From assembly GCF_002735305.1 (NCBI RefSeq), contig NZ_PDYG01000134.1, positions 1 through 64,000 of the forward strand: a DNA stretch of 64,000 bases, written 5' to 3'. The notes below the pieces were generated by a model. The model saw only the letters and a program-made list of their open reading frames with translations. It did not search any database and was not told the DNA's origin. The stretch's first letter is position 1. Every line of letters begins with the position of its first letter. Origin of the DNA: Agathobacter ruminis (GTDB taxonomy: Bacteria; Bacillota; Clostridia; Lachnospirales; Lachnospiraceae). Of the stretch, positions 42,870 to 52,205 are shown piece by piece. The position numbers were made by a program, and so were the translations under genes.

Positions 42870-44024
42870 ATGGAACAAAAATATGATGTCATAATTGTCG
42901 GGACAGGCGCAGCCGGCTTGTTTTGCGCCCTGAGTCTGCCACGGAACAAAAAAATATTATGTATTTCAAAGGATGCGCTGGATGGAAGCGACAGCTTCCT
43001 TGCACAGGGCGGAATCTGCATGCTGCGCGATGAGTCAGACTATGATTCTTATTTCGAAGATACCATGCGCGCGGGACACTATGAAAACCGCAAAGAATCC
43101 GTGGAAATCATGATCAGAAGTTCGCAACAGATTATCCGCGATCTGGTCGGATACGGTGTGGAATTTGAACAGACAAACGGTGAATTTTTGTTTACGCGTG
43201 AGGGCGCTCATTCCAACAATCGCATTCTCTTTCATGCGGATGTGACAGGACGCGAGATTACAAGCAAATTGCTGGCGCGAGTACAGGAATTGGACAATGT
43301 CACCCTGATGGCGCACACCACGATGGTGGAGCTGGCACTGGCGCTCTATCATGATGTCCGCCTGGAGAATTGTGATTATGTCCAGATTCATCCGACGACT
43401 TTATTCACGAGACAAAACGGACGCAGTTTTTTGATTTCCGAATCGGTACGCGGAGAAGGTGCAGTACTGCGTGACAAGGACGGCAACCGTTTTACGGATG
43501 AACTGCAACCACGCGATGTGGTCAGTGCAGCCATCTATGCAAAGATGAAGGAACAGGGAACGGAACATGTGTGGCTTGATTTTTCTCCGATTCCAAAGGA
43601 GGAAATTCTCAATCATTTTCCGAATATCTATAAGCACTGTGTTGAGGCTGGCTACGATCCGCTGACCGACTGGGTTCCGGTGGTTCCGGCACAGCATTAC
43701 TTTATGGGCGGTATTTATGTGGACAAGGACAGTCGCACGACGATGAAGCATCTCTATGCAGTCGGTGAGACCAGCTGCAACGGTGTCCATGGACGCAACC
43801 GTCTGGCCAGCAATTCATTGCTGGAGAGCCTTGTGTTTGCAAAGCGTGCCGCAAATGATATCGCAGCACAGAACAATTTTGAAAAGGCAGAACATTTTGA
43901 AGATTTGGTAAATATTGACGGCTACGAAGATCTGCCGTCAATCATGGAATATTACCATGCAATGGTAGTGAGCGAAATCAAAAAAGAGGCAAGATTACGC
44001 GCACAGAAGGAGGCAACAGCATGA
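42870..44024 (+). CDS. nadB: L-aspartate oxidase with an internal in-frame deletion
   Basis: 384 residues. It should oxidise aspartate to iminoaspartate with FAD for NadA. Present: the N-terminal FAD motif VGTGAAGLFCALSL, LAQGGICM, VQIHPTTLF, SESVRGEGA and HGRNRLASNSLLES. The sequence passes directly from AHTTMVEL to ALALYHDVRLENC. The family has about 55-60 more residues there, including the ATGG FAD-contact motif and the GDALA helix. The frame is kept. Without that block FAD binding should fail, so activity is doubtful. It overlaps nadC by four bases. Confidence 0.85.
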   Translation: MEQKYDVIIVGTGAAGLFCALSLPRNKKILCISKDALDGSDSFLAQGGICMLRDESDYDSYFEDTMRAGHYENRKESVEIMIRSSQQIIRDLVGYGVEFEQTNGEFLFTREGAHSNNRILFHADVTGREITSKLLARVQELDNVTLMAHTTMVELALALYHDVRLENCDYVQIHPTTLFTRQNGRSFLISESVRGEGAVLRDKDGNRFTDELQPRDVVSAAIYAKMKEQGTEHVWLDFSPIPKEEILNHFPNIYKHCVEAGYDPLTDWVPVVPAQHYFMGGIYVDKDSRTTMKHLYAVGETSCNGVHGRNRLASNSLLESLVFAKRAANDIAAQNNFEKAEHFEDLVNIDGYEDLPSIMEYYHAMVVSEIKKEARLRAQKEATA

Positions 44025-44878
44025 ACCGGATTACAATGAAATTAAACGCAGATGAACTGATTATGATGGCACTAAGAGAGGACATTTCCAGTGAGGATGT
44101 GACCACGAATTCCGTGATGCCGGAGGCAACACCGGGAGAAGTCGATTTGATCTGCAAGCAGGATGGCATCATCTGCGGAATGGAAGTTTATAAGCGTGTC
44201 TTTGAACTGCTCGATGAAAAGACAGAGGTGGAAGCATATGTAAAAGACGGCGATGCCGTCAAAGCGGGACAGCTTATGGCAAAGGTAAAAGGAGATATTC
44301 GTGTCCTCTTATCCGGAGAGCGTGTAGCACTCAACTATCTGCAGCGTATGAGCGGAATCGCAAGCTATACCCATGAAGTCGTACAGCTTCTGTCAGGTAG
44401 CAAAACAGTATTGCTTGATACCAGAAAGACTACGCCGAATATGCGCATCTTTGAAAAATATGCAGTAACCTGTGGCGGGGGACAAAACCATCGATACAAT
44501 CTTTCTGACGGAATCCTCCTGAAAGACAATCACATCGGTGCGGCAGGTTCCATCACAAAGGCCATCGAAATGGCAAAGGCTTATGCGCCATTCGTGCGCA
44601 AAATCGAGATCGAAACAGAAACACTTGACCAGGTGCGCGAAGCGGTAGAGGCCGGCGCCGACATTATCATGCTCGACAACATGGATGTTGATACCATGAA
44701 GGAAGCTGTTCGCATCATCGACGGCCGCGCCCAGACCGAGTGCTCCGGCAATGTCACCCGCGAGAACATCCACAACATCATCGCAAGCGGAGTGGATTTC
44801 GTCTCCAGTGGAGCGCTGACGCACTCTGCCCCAATCCTTGACATTTCCATGAAAAACCTGCACGCTGTTCACGCATAG
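44021..44878 (+). CDS. nadC: Nicotinate-nucleotide pyrophosphorylase (quinolinate phosphoribosyltransferase)
   Basis: A 285-residue NadC converting quinolinate and PRPP to nicotinate mononucleotide. It has ALNYLQRMSGIASYTHEVV, LDTRKTTPNMRIFEKYAV, NHRYNLSDGILLKDNHI and IMLDNMD. It is complete and normal in length. It ends eight bases before a giant palindrome begins. Confidence 0.95.
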   Translation: MNRITMKLNADELIMMALREDISSEDVTTNSVMPEATPGEVDLICKQDGIICGMEVYKRVFELLDEKTEVEAYVKDGDAVKAGQLMAKVKGDIRVLLSGERVALNYLQRMSGIASYTHEVVQLLSGSKTVLLDTRKTTPNMRIFEKYAVTCGGGQNHRYNLSDGILLKDNHIGAAGSITKAIEMAKAYAPFVRKIEIETETLDQVREAVEAGADIIMLDNMDVDTMKEAVRIIDGRAQTECSGNVTRENIHNIIASGVDFVSSGALTHSAPILDISMKNLHAVHA

Positions 44879-44885
44879 CAGCCCT

Positions 44886-45521
44886 TTTTGCAGACACAGG
44901 CCAGGCCGCCCCGAGCCGTCATTGCCATTCATATTCTGATTTGTTTCATGCATCCTCGCACCATGGCCCGGTAAGTGCTTCACAGTTTTGCGAATATTTC
45001 AGGTTTTCAATATGCAAAAGGCGAGCATCACACATGTGTCTTTTGATGAATGAACCATTTGTAATTTATTGATATTATGTACTCCTCATCTAAGGGATAC
45101 CTGGGTTCAGACTCCGTTTGCCAAGTGAAATAACAAAATGAGTTTTGTGTTTATAGGCACCATGCATTACGCAACGTCGTGTTGCAATCGCATTTGCGCC
45201 GCCTTCCGTGGCGGCGCATGCCTATAAACATCAAAACTCATTTTTATTTCACTAGGCTCACTTCGATTCACCCGGGTATCCCTTAGATGAGAAGTACATA
45301 TACGAAAGTTTTGGGTGTCCGCCAACCATAAAACTTTTTTCAAAATTGTACAGGCATTCAAAAGACATATGTCAATCAGGATGCGAGCTTTTGCATATAT
45401 GAAAACCAAAATATTCTTGCAAAGTGAAGAACTTACCGGGGCACGGGGGAGGATGTTAGGCAATAACATAAACTGTGAATGGTAACGACGGCTCGGGTGT
45501 GGCCTGTTCTGTGTGGAAAAG
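44886..45521. repeat. Giant imperfect palindrome, copy 3 (core on minus strand)
   Basis: The whole nadC-GH3 interval is one inverted repeat of about 636 bp. Outer arms: CCGAGCCGTCATTGCCATTC (44913-44932) against the same word at the far end (45475-45494, minus strand). Middle arms: CATCTAAGGGATACC on both sides. Stem P1 at 45124-45147 pairs with 45232-45253. Read on the minus strand, the tip has the hairpin GCCGCCACGGAAGGCGGC (45198-45215) and a second hairpin GCAAC/GTTGC. These, and the words AGTRAAA...GTTTTG / CAAAAC...TTTYACTT and CTTRGCAA..GGA, align with copies 1 and 2 even where stem bases differ. There is no ORF. The right end lies about 60 bp before the GH3 TATAAT box (45581-45586). 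Confidence 0.82.
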
Positions 45522-45628
45522 TTCGCACTGCAGGGAAGAATCATCGCAAGTATTCGGTAGAATCGGGGTCTGTTTTTTCATATAATGGAACGACAAAAAT
45601 GAGGTCGGCTAGAAAGGATGGACGGCAT

Positions 45629-47770
45629 ATGAGCGAAGCGACGAGACAGCGTGCCAAGGAGCTTGTGGCGCAGATGACGCTAGAGGAAAAGATGGGGCAG
45701 ATGCTGCATCACGCTCCGGCGATTGAACGGCTGGGGATTTCGAAATATTGCTGGTGGAATGAGGCTTTGCATGGCGTGGCAAGAGCCGGGGATGCGACAA
45801 TGTTTCCGCAGGCGATTGCGCTTGGAGCAACCTTTGATGAGGAATTGCTGCACGAGATTGCAGATGTGACAGCAACCGAGGGGCGCGCGAAATACAATGC
45901 ATTTGTGAAGCACGGCGATCATGATATTTACAAGGGGCTGACTTACTGGGCTCCGAATATTAATATTTTCAGGGATCCGAGATGGGGCAGAGGCCATGAA
46001 ACCTATGGCGAGGATCCGTATCTGACGGGACAGCTGGGCATGGCATTTGTCAAGGGCCTGCAGGGAGATGATCCGGATGAGCCAAAGGCAGCGGCATGCG
46101 CGAAGCACTTTGCGGTACATTCGGGACCGGAGGCTGACCGCCATCATTTTGATGCAAAAGTATCTAAGCAGGATCTGTATGATACCTATCTGTATGCATT
46201 TAAGCGGCTGGTGAAAGACGCAAAGGTCGAAGCGGTTATGGGTGCCTACAACCGTGTGAACGGCGAGCCTGCATGCGGAAGCAAGACTTTGCTGAAGGAC
46301 ATTTTGCGTCGCGACTGGGGATTCGAAGGCCATGTGGTTTCCGATTGCTGGGCCATCAGAGATTTCCATGAGAATCATAAGGTGACAGGCTGTGAAGTGG
46401 AATCAGCAGCGATGGCAGTCAATAACGGATGTGATCTGAACTGCGGCTGCGTATTTGAAAAACTGATTTACGCATACAAGGCGGGACTGGTCAAAGAGGA
46501 GACGATTGATGCCGCTGTGGAGCGACTGATGGATCTGCGCTTGCGTCTGGGTACGCTGGCGGAGCGCGGAAGCAAATATGACACGATTCCGTATGATGTG
46601 GTCGAATGTAAAGAACATATTGATCTGGCGGTGGATGCGGCAAAACGCAGTATGGTTTTGCTCAAAAATGACGGTATTCTGCCGCTTTCCGTGGATTCGT
46701 TGAAAACCATTGCCGTCATCGGTCCGAATTCCAATTCGCGTGCGGCTTTGACCGGCAATTACGAAGGCATTTCTTCCGAATATATTACGACACTTGAAGG
46801 AATCAAAGCATATGTGGGAGACGATGTGCGCGTTTATCATGCGGACGGTACACATTTGTGGAAAGACCGTATGCATGTACTGAGCGAGGCACGCGATGAT
46901 TTTGCGGAAGCAATGACGGTTGCAGAACTTGCGGATGTGGTCGTGATGTGTCTTGGACTGGATGCCACCATTGAGGGAGAGGAAGGCGATGCCGGCAATG
47001 AATTCGGCAGCGGAGACAAGAAAGGCCTGTCTCTTCCGGGATTGCAGCAGGAATTGCTTGAGACGATCACCGCAATCGGAAAGCCGGTTGTATTGGTGGT
47101 TCAGGCCGGATCTGCACTGGATCTGACATGGGCACAGGAACATGTATCGGCAATCCTTGACTGCTGGTATCCGGGTGCGCGCGGTGGCCGCGCCATCGCA
47201 CAGGTACTGTTTGGCGAGGATACCCCAAGCGGTAAGCTGCCAATCACATTTTATCGGAGCGATCGGGATTTGCCTGCATTTTCGGACTATGCGATGCAAG
47301 GCAGAACATATCGTTATTTTGAAGGAGAACCGCTGTATCCGTTCGGATATGGATTGAGTTATAATACAATCACCTATCAGGATGCAAAAGTGGATCGCAC
47401 GCAGGCGGCAATCGGAGATACGGTGACTGTGACGGCCACGGTGACCAATCATGGCAGATATGCACAGCATGAGGCGGTACAGCTTTATGTGAAAGATCTC
47501 GAAGCGTCGACGCGGGTCCCAATCCGCAGTCTGCGCAAGGTGAACAATGTTTATCTGATGCCGGGCGAGACAAAAGAAATCAGCATTACGCTGACGGAGA
47601 GAGATTTTGCAATCATCGATGAAAAAGGAAAGTGCATCGTAGAACCGGGTGCATTCCGGATTTCTATCGGCGGTCAGCAACCAGATGCCAGAAGTACAGC
47701 ATTGACGGGGCAGACCTGTGCATACTTCGAAATCACATTGACCGGAGCCTGCAAAGAAACAGAATATTAA
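45629..47770 (+). CDS. GH3 family glycoside hydrolase (beta-xylosidase/beta-glucosidase type), intracellular
   Basis: 713 residues: a GH3 N-domain with RDPRWGRGHETYGEDPYL and the nucleophile Asp in GHVVSDCWAI. The C-domain has VVMCLGLDATIEGEEGDAGN, and a fibronectin III-like domain (about 600-700) follows. No signal peptide is present. Most similar in motif style to BxlB-type xylosidases, so it would finish xylo-oligosaccharides from the GH43/GH5 enzymes. The ATG at 45629 is used; the 50-codon longer open frame crosses the TATAAT box and the palindrome end. Its TAA stop starts a three-hairpin remnant. Confidence 0.9.
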   Translation: MSEATRQRAKELVAQMTLEEKMGQMLHHAPAIERLGISKYCWWNEALHGVARAGDATMFPQAIALGATFDEELLHEIADVTATEGRAKYNAFVKHGDHDIYKGLTYWAPNINIFRDPRWGRGHETYGEDPYLTGQLGMAFVKGLQGDDPDEPKAAACAKHFAVHSGPEADRHHFDAKVSKQDLYDTYLYAFKRLVKDAKVEAVMGAYNRVNGEPACGSKTLLKDILRRDWGFEGHVVSDCWAIRDFHENHKVTGCEVESAAMAVNNGCDLNCGCVFEKLIYAYKAGLVKEETIDAAVERLMDLRLRLGTLAERGSKYDTIPYDVVECKEHIDLAVDAAKRSMVLLKNDGILPLSVDSLKTIAVIGPNSNSRAALTGNYEGISSEYITTLEGIKAYVGDDVRVYHADGTHLWKDRMHVLSEARDDFAEAMTVAELADVVVMCLGLDATIEGEEGDAGNEFGSGDKKGLSLPGLQQELLETITAIGKPVVLVVQAGSALDLTWAQEHVSAILDCWYPGARGGRAIAQVLFGEDTPSGKLPITFYRSDRDLPAFSDYAMQGRTYRYFEGEPLYPFGYGLSYNTITYQDAKVDRTQAAIGDTVTVTATVTNHGRYAQHEAVQLYVKDLEASTRVPIRSLRKVNNVYLMPGETKEISITLTERDFAIIDEKGKCIVEPGAFRISIGGQQPDARSTALTGQTCAYFEITLTGACKETEY

Positions 47771-47806
47771 CTCAGTCGGAGTACAAGCTCCGCGAGCGAG
47801 TCTTGA
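47768..47806 (+). repeat. Three-hairpin element, remnant D
   Basis: TAACTCAGTCGGAGTACAAG then CTCCG equals the first 25 bases of copy A and then jumps to CGAGCGAGTCTTGAC, its last 15. About 85 bases are lost between short repeats (GCTCCG, CGCGAG). Like copy A, it begins on the TAA stop codon of the preceding gene. Confidence 0.85.
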
Positions 47807-47818
47807 CTCTGCAGATGA

Positions 47819-47851
47819 AAAAAGCCCGTGGATCTCCACGGGCTTTGTCTT
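47819..47851 (+). terminator. Intrinsic terminator of the GH3 gene
   Basis: AAAGCCCGTG (47821-47830) pairs with CACGGGCTTT (47837-47846), with A and T runs at the sides. Confidence 0.85.
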
Positions 47852-48427
47852 CATGCCCCACGCCCCCCGTCCCGGCTCCCTTTACCCCCGCTCTTCACAC
47901 GATAGGCATGGAAGCTTGGATTCGCTCAAGGCGTACGCTGCTTCAAGAGGTTGTACTTTCACCGATTTTGCACTTCGACAAACTGTCTTTTCATCGCAAA
48001 CACCCGAAAGTCCTGATTCCTTTCCTGGTTCATATAGACCGGTGAAGGAACATCATTGGGAACGCGCTTAGTAAAACAGAAGCCGCTTTTGCGAAGCACT
48101 CGATACGAGCCGCCACGGACGGTGGCGAGAGCCGATGGCGTCCCGGATGGACGCTCTGAGGCGGTATCGAGTACTCAAAAGCGGCTTCGTTGTTTTACTT
48201 AGCAAATGGACAGTGTTCCGAACCGGTCTATATGGGACAGGAAAGCGATTTGAAACACTTCAAGGTGTTTGCGCCGAAAAGACAGTGCGGAAGAAGTGCA
48301 AATAGTTGAAAGAACAACCTCAATCAAAGAAGCGGCGTACGCCTTCGTTGCGAATCCTGCTTCCCAATGCCGTGTGTGAAGAGCGGGGGTAAAGGAAGCC
48401 GGGAACGGGGGCTGGGCATTGCATGAG
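47852..48427. repeat. Giant imperfect palindrome, copy 2 (complete)
   Basis: One 576-bp inverted repeat fills the interval. The outer arms CCCTTTACCCCCGCTCTTCACAC (47878-47900) and their complement at 48370-48393 pair almost perfectly. The next arms are 47949-47993 with 48274-48322. P1 is at 48071-48091 with 48176-48200. The tip hairpins start at 48109 and 48138. Stem bases differ from copy 1 in a paired way: CGGTTTTG/CAAAACCGG there, CGCTTTTG/CAAAAGCGG here. The core has the orientation of copy 1, but the outer arms match copy 1 only after reverse-complementing. Confidence 0.85.
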
Positions 48428-48447
48428 TAAGAATGCATTGGTAAAAT
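48419..48447 (+). promoter_or_regulatory. Promoter of the hydrolase at the palindrome edge
   Basis: TTGCAT (48419-48424), 17 bases, TAAAAT (48442-48447). The -35 box lies inside the last bases of the palindrome arm. Confidence 0.6.
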
Positions 48448-48469
48448 AGGAGAGAGATGATTGGAAAGG

Positions 48470-49237
48470 ATGATGATGATGGAAGAAATGGAATTGTGGG
48501 ATGACGGGATTCGGCTGCATGTCAAAATTGATTTTCCGAAGGCGGAGGCTGCAGGCGGAAAGTATCCGATGTGCATTGTGTTGCATGGGTTTACGGGAGA
48601 TATGGAAGAACGGCATATCGTAGCGGTGCAGGAGGCCATGAACGAAATCGGGATGGCAACATTGCGTGTGGAACTGTACGGACATGGCAGCAGCGGCGGA
48701 GAATTCCGCAATCATAATTTGTATAAGTGGCTGAATAATGTGATGACGGTGATTGATTATGCGAAAACGCGCGAGGACGTCTCGGACCTGTATTTGTGCG
48801 GCCATTCGCAGGGCGGACTGACCGCAATGCTGGCGGCGGCGATGGAGCGAGAAGTAATCAAGGCGCTGATTCCGCTTTCCCCGGCGATTGTCATTACGGA
48901 TCGCGCAAAACATGGAGAACTGCTCGGGTTGCAATTTGACAATGAGCATATTCCGGACGAGGTGGAATCCTGGGACGGCAGGAAGCTCAGCGGCAATTAT
49001 CTGCGCGTGGCACGCACTATTGATGTGGATGCGGCAATTGCACAATACAGTGGACCGGTTTTGATTGTTCACGGAGATGAGGATGAGGCAGTTCCGGTTA
49101 CTTATGGCATTGAGGCCGCAAAAAAATACGCAAATGCGACATTGAAACTGATTGCGCATGACAATCATTGTTATGATTATCATCTTGACCAGGTGACGGC
49201 TGCTGTAAAAGAATTTTTACAGCAAGAATTAGGTTGA
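48470..49237 (+). CDS. Alpha/beta hydrolase (esterase/acyl hydrolase type)
   Basis: About 255 residues. The oxyanion HGFTG, the nucleophile elbow LCGHSQGGLTA, the acid in VHGDEDEAVP and the histidine in HDNHCYDYH form a full triad. This resembles cinnamoyl/feruloyl esterase-like intracellular hydrolases, which would fit fibre use, but specificity is unproven. Four ATG codons (48470-48479) follow one another after GGAAAGG, so the exact start is uncertain. Palindrome copy 2 lies immediately upstream. Confidence 0.82.
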   Translation: MMMMEEMELWDDGIRLHVKIDFPKAEAAGGKYPMCIVLHGFTGDMEERHIVAVQEAMNEIGMATLRVELYGHGSSGGEFRNHNLYKWLNNVMTVIDYAKTREDVSDLYLCGHSQGGLTAMLAAAMEREVIKALIPLSPAIVITDRAKHGELLGLQFDNEHIPDEVESWDGRKLSGNYLRVARTIDVDAAIAQYSGPVLIVHGDEDEAVPVTYGIEAAKKYANATLKLIAHDNHCYDYHLDQVTAAVKEFLQQELG

Positions 49238-49262
49238 CATTCGTCATGCGTTGGCGTATATT
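49234..49262 (+). promoter_or_regulatory. Promoter of the thi operon
   Basis: TTGACA (49234-49239), 17 bases, TATATT (49257-49262), starting on the stop codon of the hydrolase gene. Confidence 0.85.
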
Positions 49263-49275
49263 TTCTATGGAAAAA

Positions 49276-49362
49276 ACAGGGGAGCTTGTCCGGCAGGCTG
49301 AGAGGAAGTAATCAAACTTCGACCCTTTACCTGATACGGATAATGCCGTCGTAGGAAGTCAT
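49276..49362 (+). ncRNA. TPP riboswitch (THI box)
   Basis: Canonical elements in order: ACAGGGGAGC, GGCTGAGAGGAAGTA, GACCCTTTACCTGATACGGAT, AATGCCGTCGTAGGAAGT. The aptamer binds thiamine pyrophosphate and here controls thiE-thiD-thiC through the following terminator. Confidence 0.97.
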
Positions 49363-49379
49363 TACACTGAGATTTTTTG

Positions 49380-49413
49380 CAGGAAGCATCGTAACAGGTG
49401 CTTCCTGTTTTTT
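49380..49413 (+). terminator. Expression-platform terminator of the TPP riboswitch
   Basis: CAGGAAGCA pairs with TGCTTCCTG, followed by TTTTTT. It stops transcription before thiE when TPP is bound. Confidence 0.92.
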
Positions 49414-49432
49414 GCGTTTAGGGAGGCAAAAA

Positions 49433-50071
49433 ATGAAATGTCAAAAAAAGTATATGCAATTGTACGCCGTAACCGATCGCGCCTGGGCGAAGGAACAGAG
49501 TCTGTATGAGCAGGTTGAGGCGGCATTGAAAGGCGGCGTTACCGCTGTGCAGTTGCGGGAAAAACATTTGTCGGAGGAGGAATATATCAAAGAAGCCTGC
49601 GAGATGAAAAAACTGTGCGCAAAGTATGGAGTTCCGCTTTTTATCAATGACAATGTCAAAGTCGCGCTTGCCTGTCATGCGGATGGCATCCATGTGGGGC
49701 AGAATGATATGGATCCGGAGGAAGTCAGAGCTCTTGTCGGAGACGATATGATGATCGGCGTCTCTGCACATTCGGTGGAGGAGGCGCAGGAAGCAGTTCG
49801 AAAAGGTGCGGACTGTCTGGGGGTTGGCGCGGCATTTGCCACTTTAACCAAGAGTGATGCGAAGGTTCTGCCGCCGGATATGCTGCAGGCAATCAGTAAG
49901 AGTGTGGATGTCCCGATTGTAGCCATCGGCGGCATCAATCGGGACAATTTGCCGCAGCTTGCGGGAACAGGCATTTCGGGAGTCGCACTTGTCAGTGCTA
50001 TTTTTGCGGCCAAAGAGATTGAACAGGAGACACGCGCGCTGTTTCAAATGACGGAGGAATTGTTTGGATGA
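49433..50071 (+). CDS. thiE: Thiamine-phosphate synthase
   Basis: A 212-residue TIM-barrel ThiE that joins HMP-diphosphate and thiazole phosphate. It has GVTAVQLREKHLSEEEYI, PLFINDNVKVAL, GIHVGQNDMD and VAIGGINRDN. The ATG at 49433 follows GGGAGG. The operon contains ThiE and ThiD for the HMP and joining steps but no thiazole-branch genes in this window. Confidence 0.95.
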   Translation: MKCQKKYMQLYAVTDRAWAKEQSLYEQVEAALKGGVTAVQLREKHLSEEEYIKEACEMKKLCAKYGVPLFINDNVKVALACHADGIHVGQNDMDPEEVRALVGDDMMIGVSAHSVEEAQEAVRKGADCLGVGAAFATLTKSDAKVLPPDMLQAISKSVDVPIVAIGGINRDNLPQLAGTGISGVALVSAIFAAKEIEQETRALFQMTEELFG

Positions 50072-50874
50072 AAACTGCATTGACGATCGCCGGAAGCGAT
50101 GCAAGCGGCGGCGCAGGAATTCAGGCCGATCTGAAAACCATGATGGCGCAAAGAGTCTATGGCATGAGCGCAATCACCGCGCTGACAGCGCAAAATACCA
50201 TGGGAATACGGGCAATCGAAGCGGTTACTCCGGAATTCCTGGCAGCACAGATTGATGCGGTATTTGAGGATATTCGACCGGATGCAGTCAAAATCGGTAT
50301 GGTATTTACCTCTGCAAATGCAGCTGTGATTGCAGAGCGCCTGCGTTATTATGAAGCCTCTAATATTGTAATCGATCCCGTGATGATATCATCATCCGGC
50401 ACACGGCTGCTGGAGGAGGATACCATTCAAATCTGCAAAAAGCAATTGTTTCCGCTCGCAACCGTACTGACTCCGAACCTGCCGGAAGCGCAGGCACTGA
50501 GTGGAATCCGGCTGGAAGATCTGTCACCGGAAGAGACGGATACTGCGATTGCGAAAGCAGCAGAACAGTTGTCACAGGAATACGGATGTGCCATTTTGGT
50601 TAAGGGTGGCCACAGCAGCCGGGGGGCGGATGATTATCTGTACCAAAACGGGCGGGGCATATGTATCAATGGCACACGCATCGACAATCCCAATACGCAT
50701 GGTACCGGCTGTACCCTGTCATCGGCCATTGCCTCAAATCTGGCAAAGCAGGAATCGCTGGAGGATGCTGTGCGCGATGCCAAAACTTATATGAATCTGA
50801 TTCTGTCGGCAAATTTGAATCTGGGTGCGGGCCCGGGGCCGATGGATCATGGATTTGCCATGAAAACTCAATAA
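50068..50874 (+). CDS. thiD: Hydroxymethylpyrimidine (phosphate) kinase
   Basis: A 268-residue ribokinase-fold ThiD phosphorylating HMP and HMP-phosphate. It has [31 protein letters not shown] and the [18 protein letters not shown] anion hole. It overlaps thiE by four bases. Confidence 0.95.
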   Translation: MKTALTIAGSDASGGAGIQADLKTMMAQRVYGMSAITALTAQNTMGIRAIEAVTPEFLAAQIDAVFEDIRPDAVKIGMVFTSANAAVIAERLRYYEASNIVIDPVMISSSGTRLLEEDTIQICKKQLFPLATVLTPNLPEAQALSGIRLEDLSPEETDTAIAKAAEQLSQEYGCAILVKGGHSSRGADDYLYQNGRGICINGTRIDNPNTHGTGCTLSSAIASNLAKQESLEDAVRDAKTYMNLILSANLNLGAGPGPMDHGFAMKTQ

Positions 50875-50900
50875 CATTAATGATACAGGAGAATGAAAAA

Positions 50901-52205
50901 ATGAGAGATTACAGCACACAAATGGAAGCCGCCAAGCGCGGAATTATTACACCGGAGATGAAAATCGTTGCACAAAAGGAATACCGCAGCGAGCAGGAAA
51001 TCTGTGAACTGGTGGCGAAAGGACAGGTGGCAATCTGTGCCAATAAATTGCATACCAGTCTCGATCCAAATGGTGTCGGCTCCATGTTGCGCACCAAGAT
51101 CAATGTCAACCTCGGTGTTTCACGCGACTGCAAGGATTATGATATTGAAATGAAAAAAGTCATGGCAGCAGTCGATATGGGAGCAGAAGCCATCATGGAT
51201 CTGTCTTCCCACGGCAATACGCAGCCATTCCGTCAGAAGCTGATCAAGGAATGCCCGGCTATGATTGGAACCGTTCCGGTTTACGACAGCGTCATTCATT
51301 ATCAGAGAGATCTTGCAACCCTGACCGCACAGGATTTCATTGATGTGGTACGTCTGCATGCACAGGATGGTGTGGATTTTGTGACACTCCATTGCGGAAT
51401 TACGCGCAAGACCATCGAGCAGATTCGCAAACATAAGCGCAAAATGAATATCGTATCACGCGGTGGATCCCTTGTATTTGCATGGATGAGCATGACAGGA
51501 AATGAGAATCCGTTTTATGAATATTTTGATGAAATCCTCGACATCTGCCGTGAATATGATGTGACCGTATCTCTCGGAGACGCTTGTCGTCCGGGATGTC
51601 TGGCTGATGCAAGCGATGTCTGCCAGATAGAAGAACTTGTACGCCTTGGCGAACTGACCAAGCGCGCATGGGCAAAAGATGTGCAGGTGATGGTCGAAGG
51701 ACCGGGCCATATGCCGATGGACCAGATTGAAGCCAATATGAAGATTCAGCAGACAATCTGCATGGGTGCACCGTTCTATGTACTTGGACCACTCGTCACC
51801 GATATCGCACCGGGCTATGATCATATCACCTCCGCAATCGGCGGTGCCATCGCAGCATCAGCCGGCGCAGCCTTTCTGTGCTATGTGACACCGGCAGAAC
51901 ATCTGGCGCTTCCGAATGTCGAGGATGTCAAACAGGGAATCATCGCATCCCGCATTGCAGCGCATGCTGCCGATATTGCAAAGAAAATCCCGCATGCGCG
52001 TGATATTGATGACCGCATGGCAGATGCACGTCGGGAATTCGACTGGGAAACCCAGTGGGAGTGCTCCATTGATCCGCAGACGGCACGCGCAATCCGCGAC
52101 AGCCGTGCCCCGGAACATGACGACACATGCTCCATGTGCGGCAAATTCTGTGCTGTCCGCAGCATGAACAAAGCACTTGCCGGCGAATATATCGACATTT
52201 TATAG
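50901..52205 (+). CDS. thiC: Phosphomethylpyrimidine synthase
   Basis: A 434-residue ThiC, the radical SAM enzyme rearranging aminoimidazole ribotide to HMP-phosphate. The C-terminal cluster motif CSMCGKFC and the [21 protein letters not shown] and MVEGPGHMP segments are intact. It lacks the long N-terminal domain of enterobacterial ThiC, as usual in Clostridia. The ATG at 50901 follows AGGAG; the 80 upstream codons in the open frame belong to thiD sequence. It ends directly against a solitary palindrome arm. Confidence 0.95.
   Translation: MRDYSTQMEAAKRGIITPEMKIVAQKEYRSEQEICELVAKGQVAICANKLHTSLDPNGVGSMLRTKINVNLGVSRDCKDYDIEMKKVMAAVDMGAEAIMDLSSHGNTQPFRQKLIKECPAMIGTVPVYDSVIHYQRDLATLTAQDFIDVVRLHAQDGVDFVTLHCGITRKTIEQIRKHKRKMNIVSRGGSLVFAWMSMTGNENPFYEYFDEILDICREYDVTVSLGDACRPGCLADASDVCQIEELVRLGELTKRAWAKDVQVMVEGPGHMPMDQIEANMKIQQTICMGAPFYVLGPLVTDIAPGYDHITSAIGGAIAASAGAAFLCYVTPAEHLALPNVEDVKQGIIASRIAAHAADIAKKIPHARDIDDRMADARREFDWETQWECSIDPQTARAIRDSRAPEHDDTCSMCGKFCAVRSMNKALAGEYIDIL

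Noticed and set aside
45412-45489. Riboswitch upstream of GH3 (TTACCGGGGCA...GGTAACG)
   Set aside because: It lies upstream of the GH3 TATAAT box and is one arm of the giant palindrome, so it is not in the 5' leader.
46403-47854. 483-codon minus-strand ORF antisense to GH3
   Set aside because: Shadow frame; Cys- and His-rich composition and no start signal.
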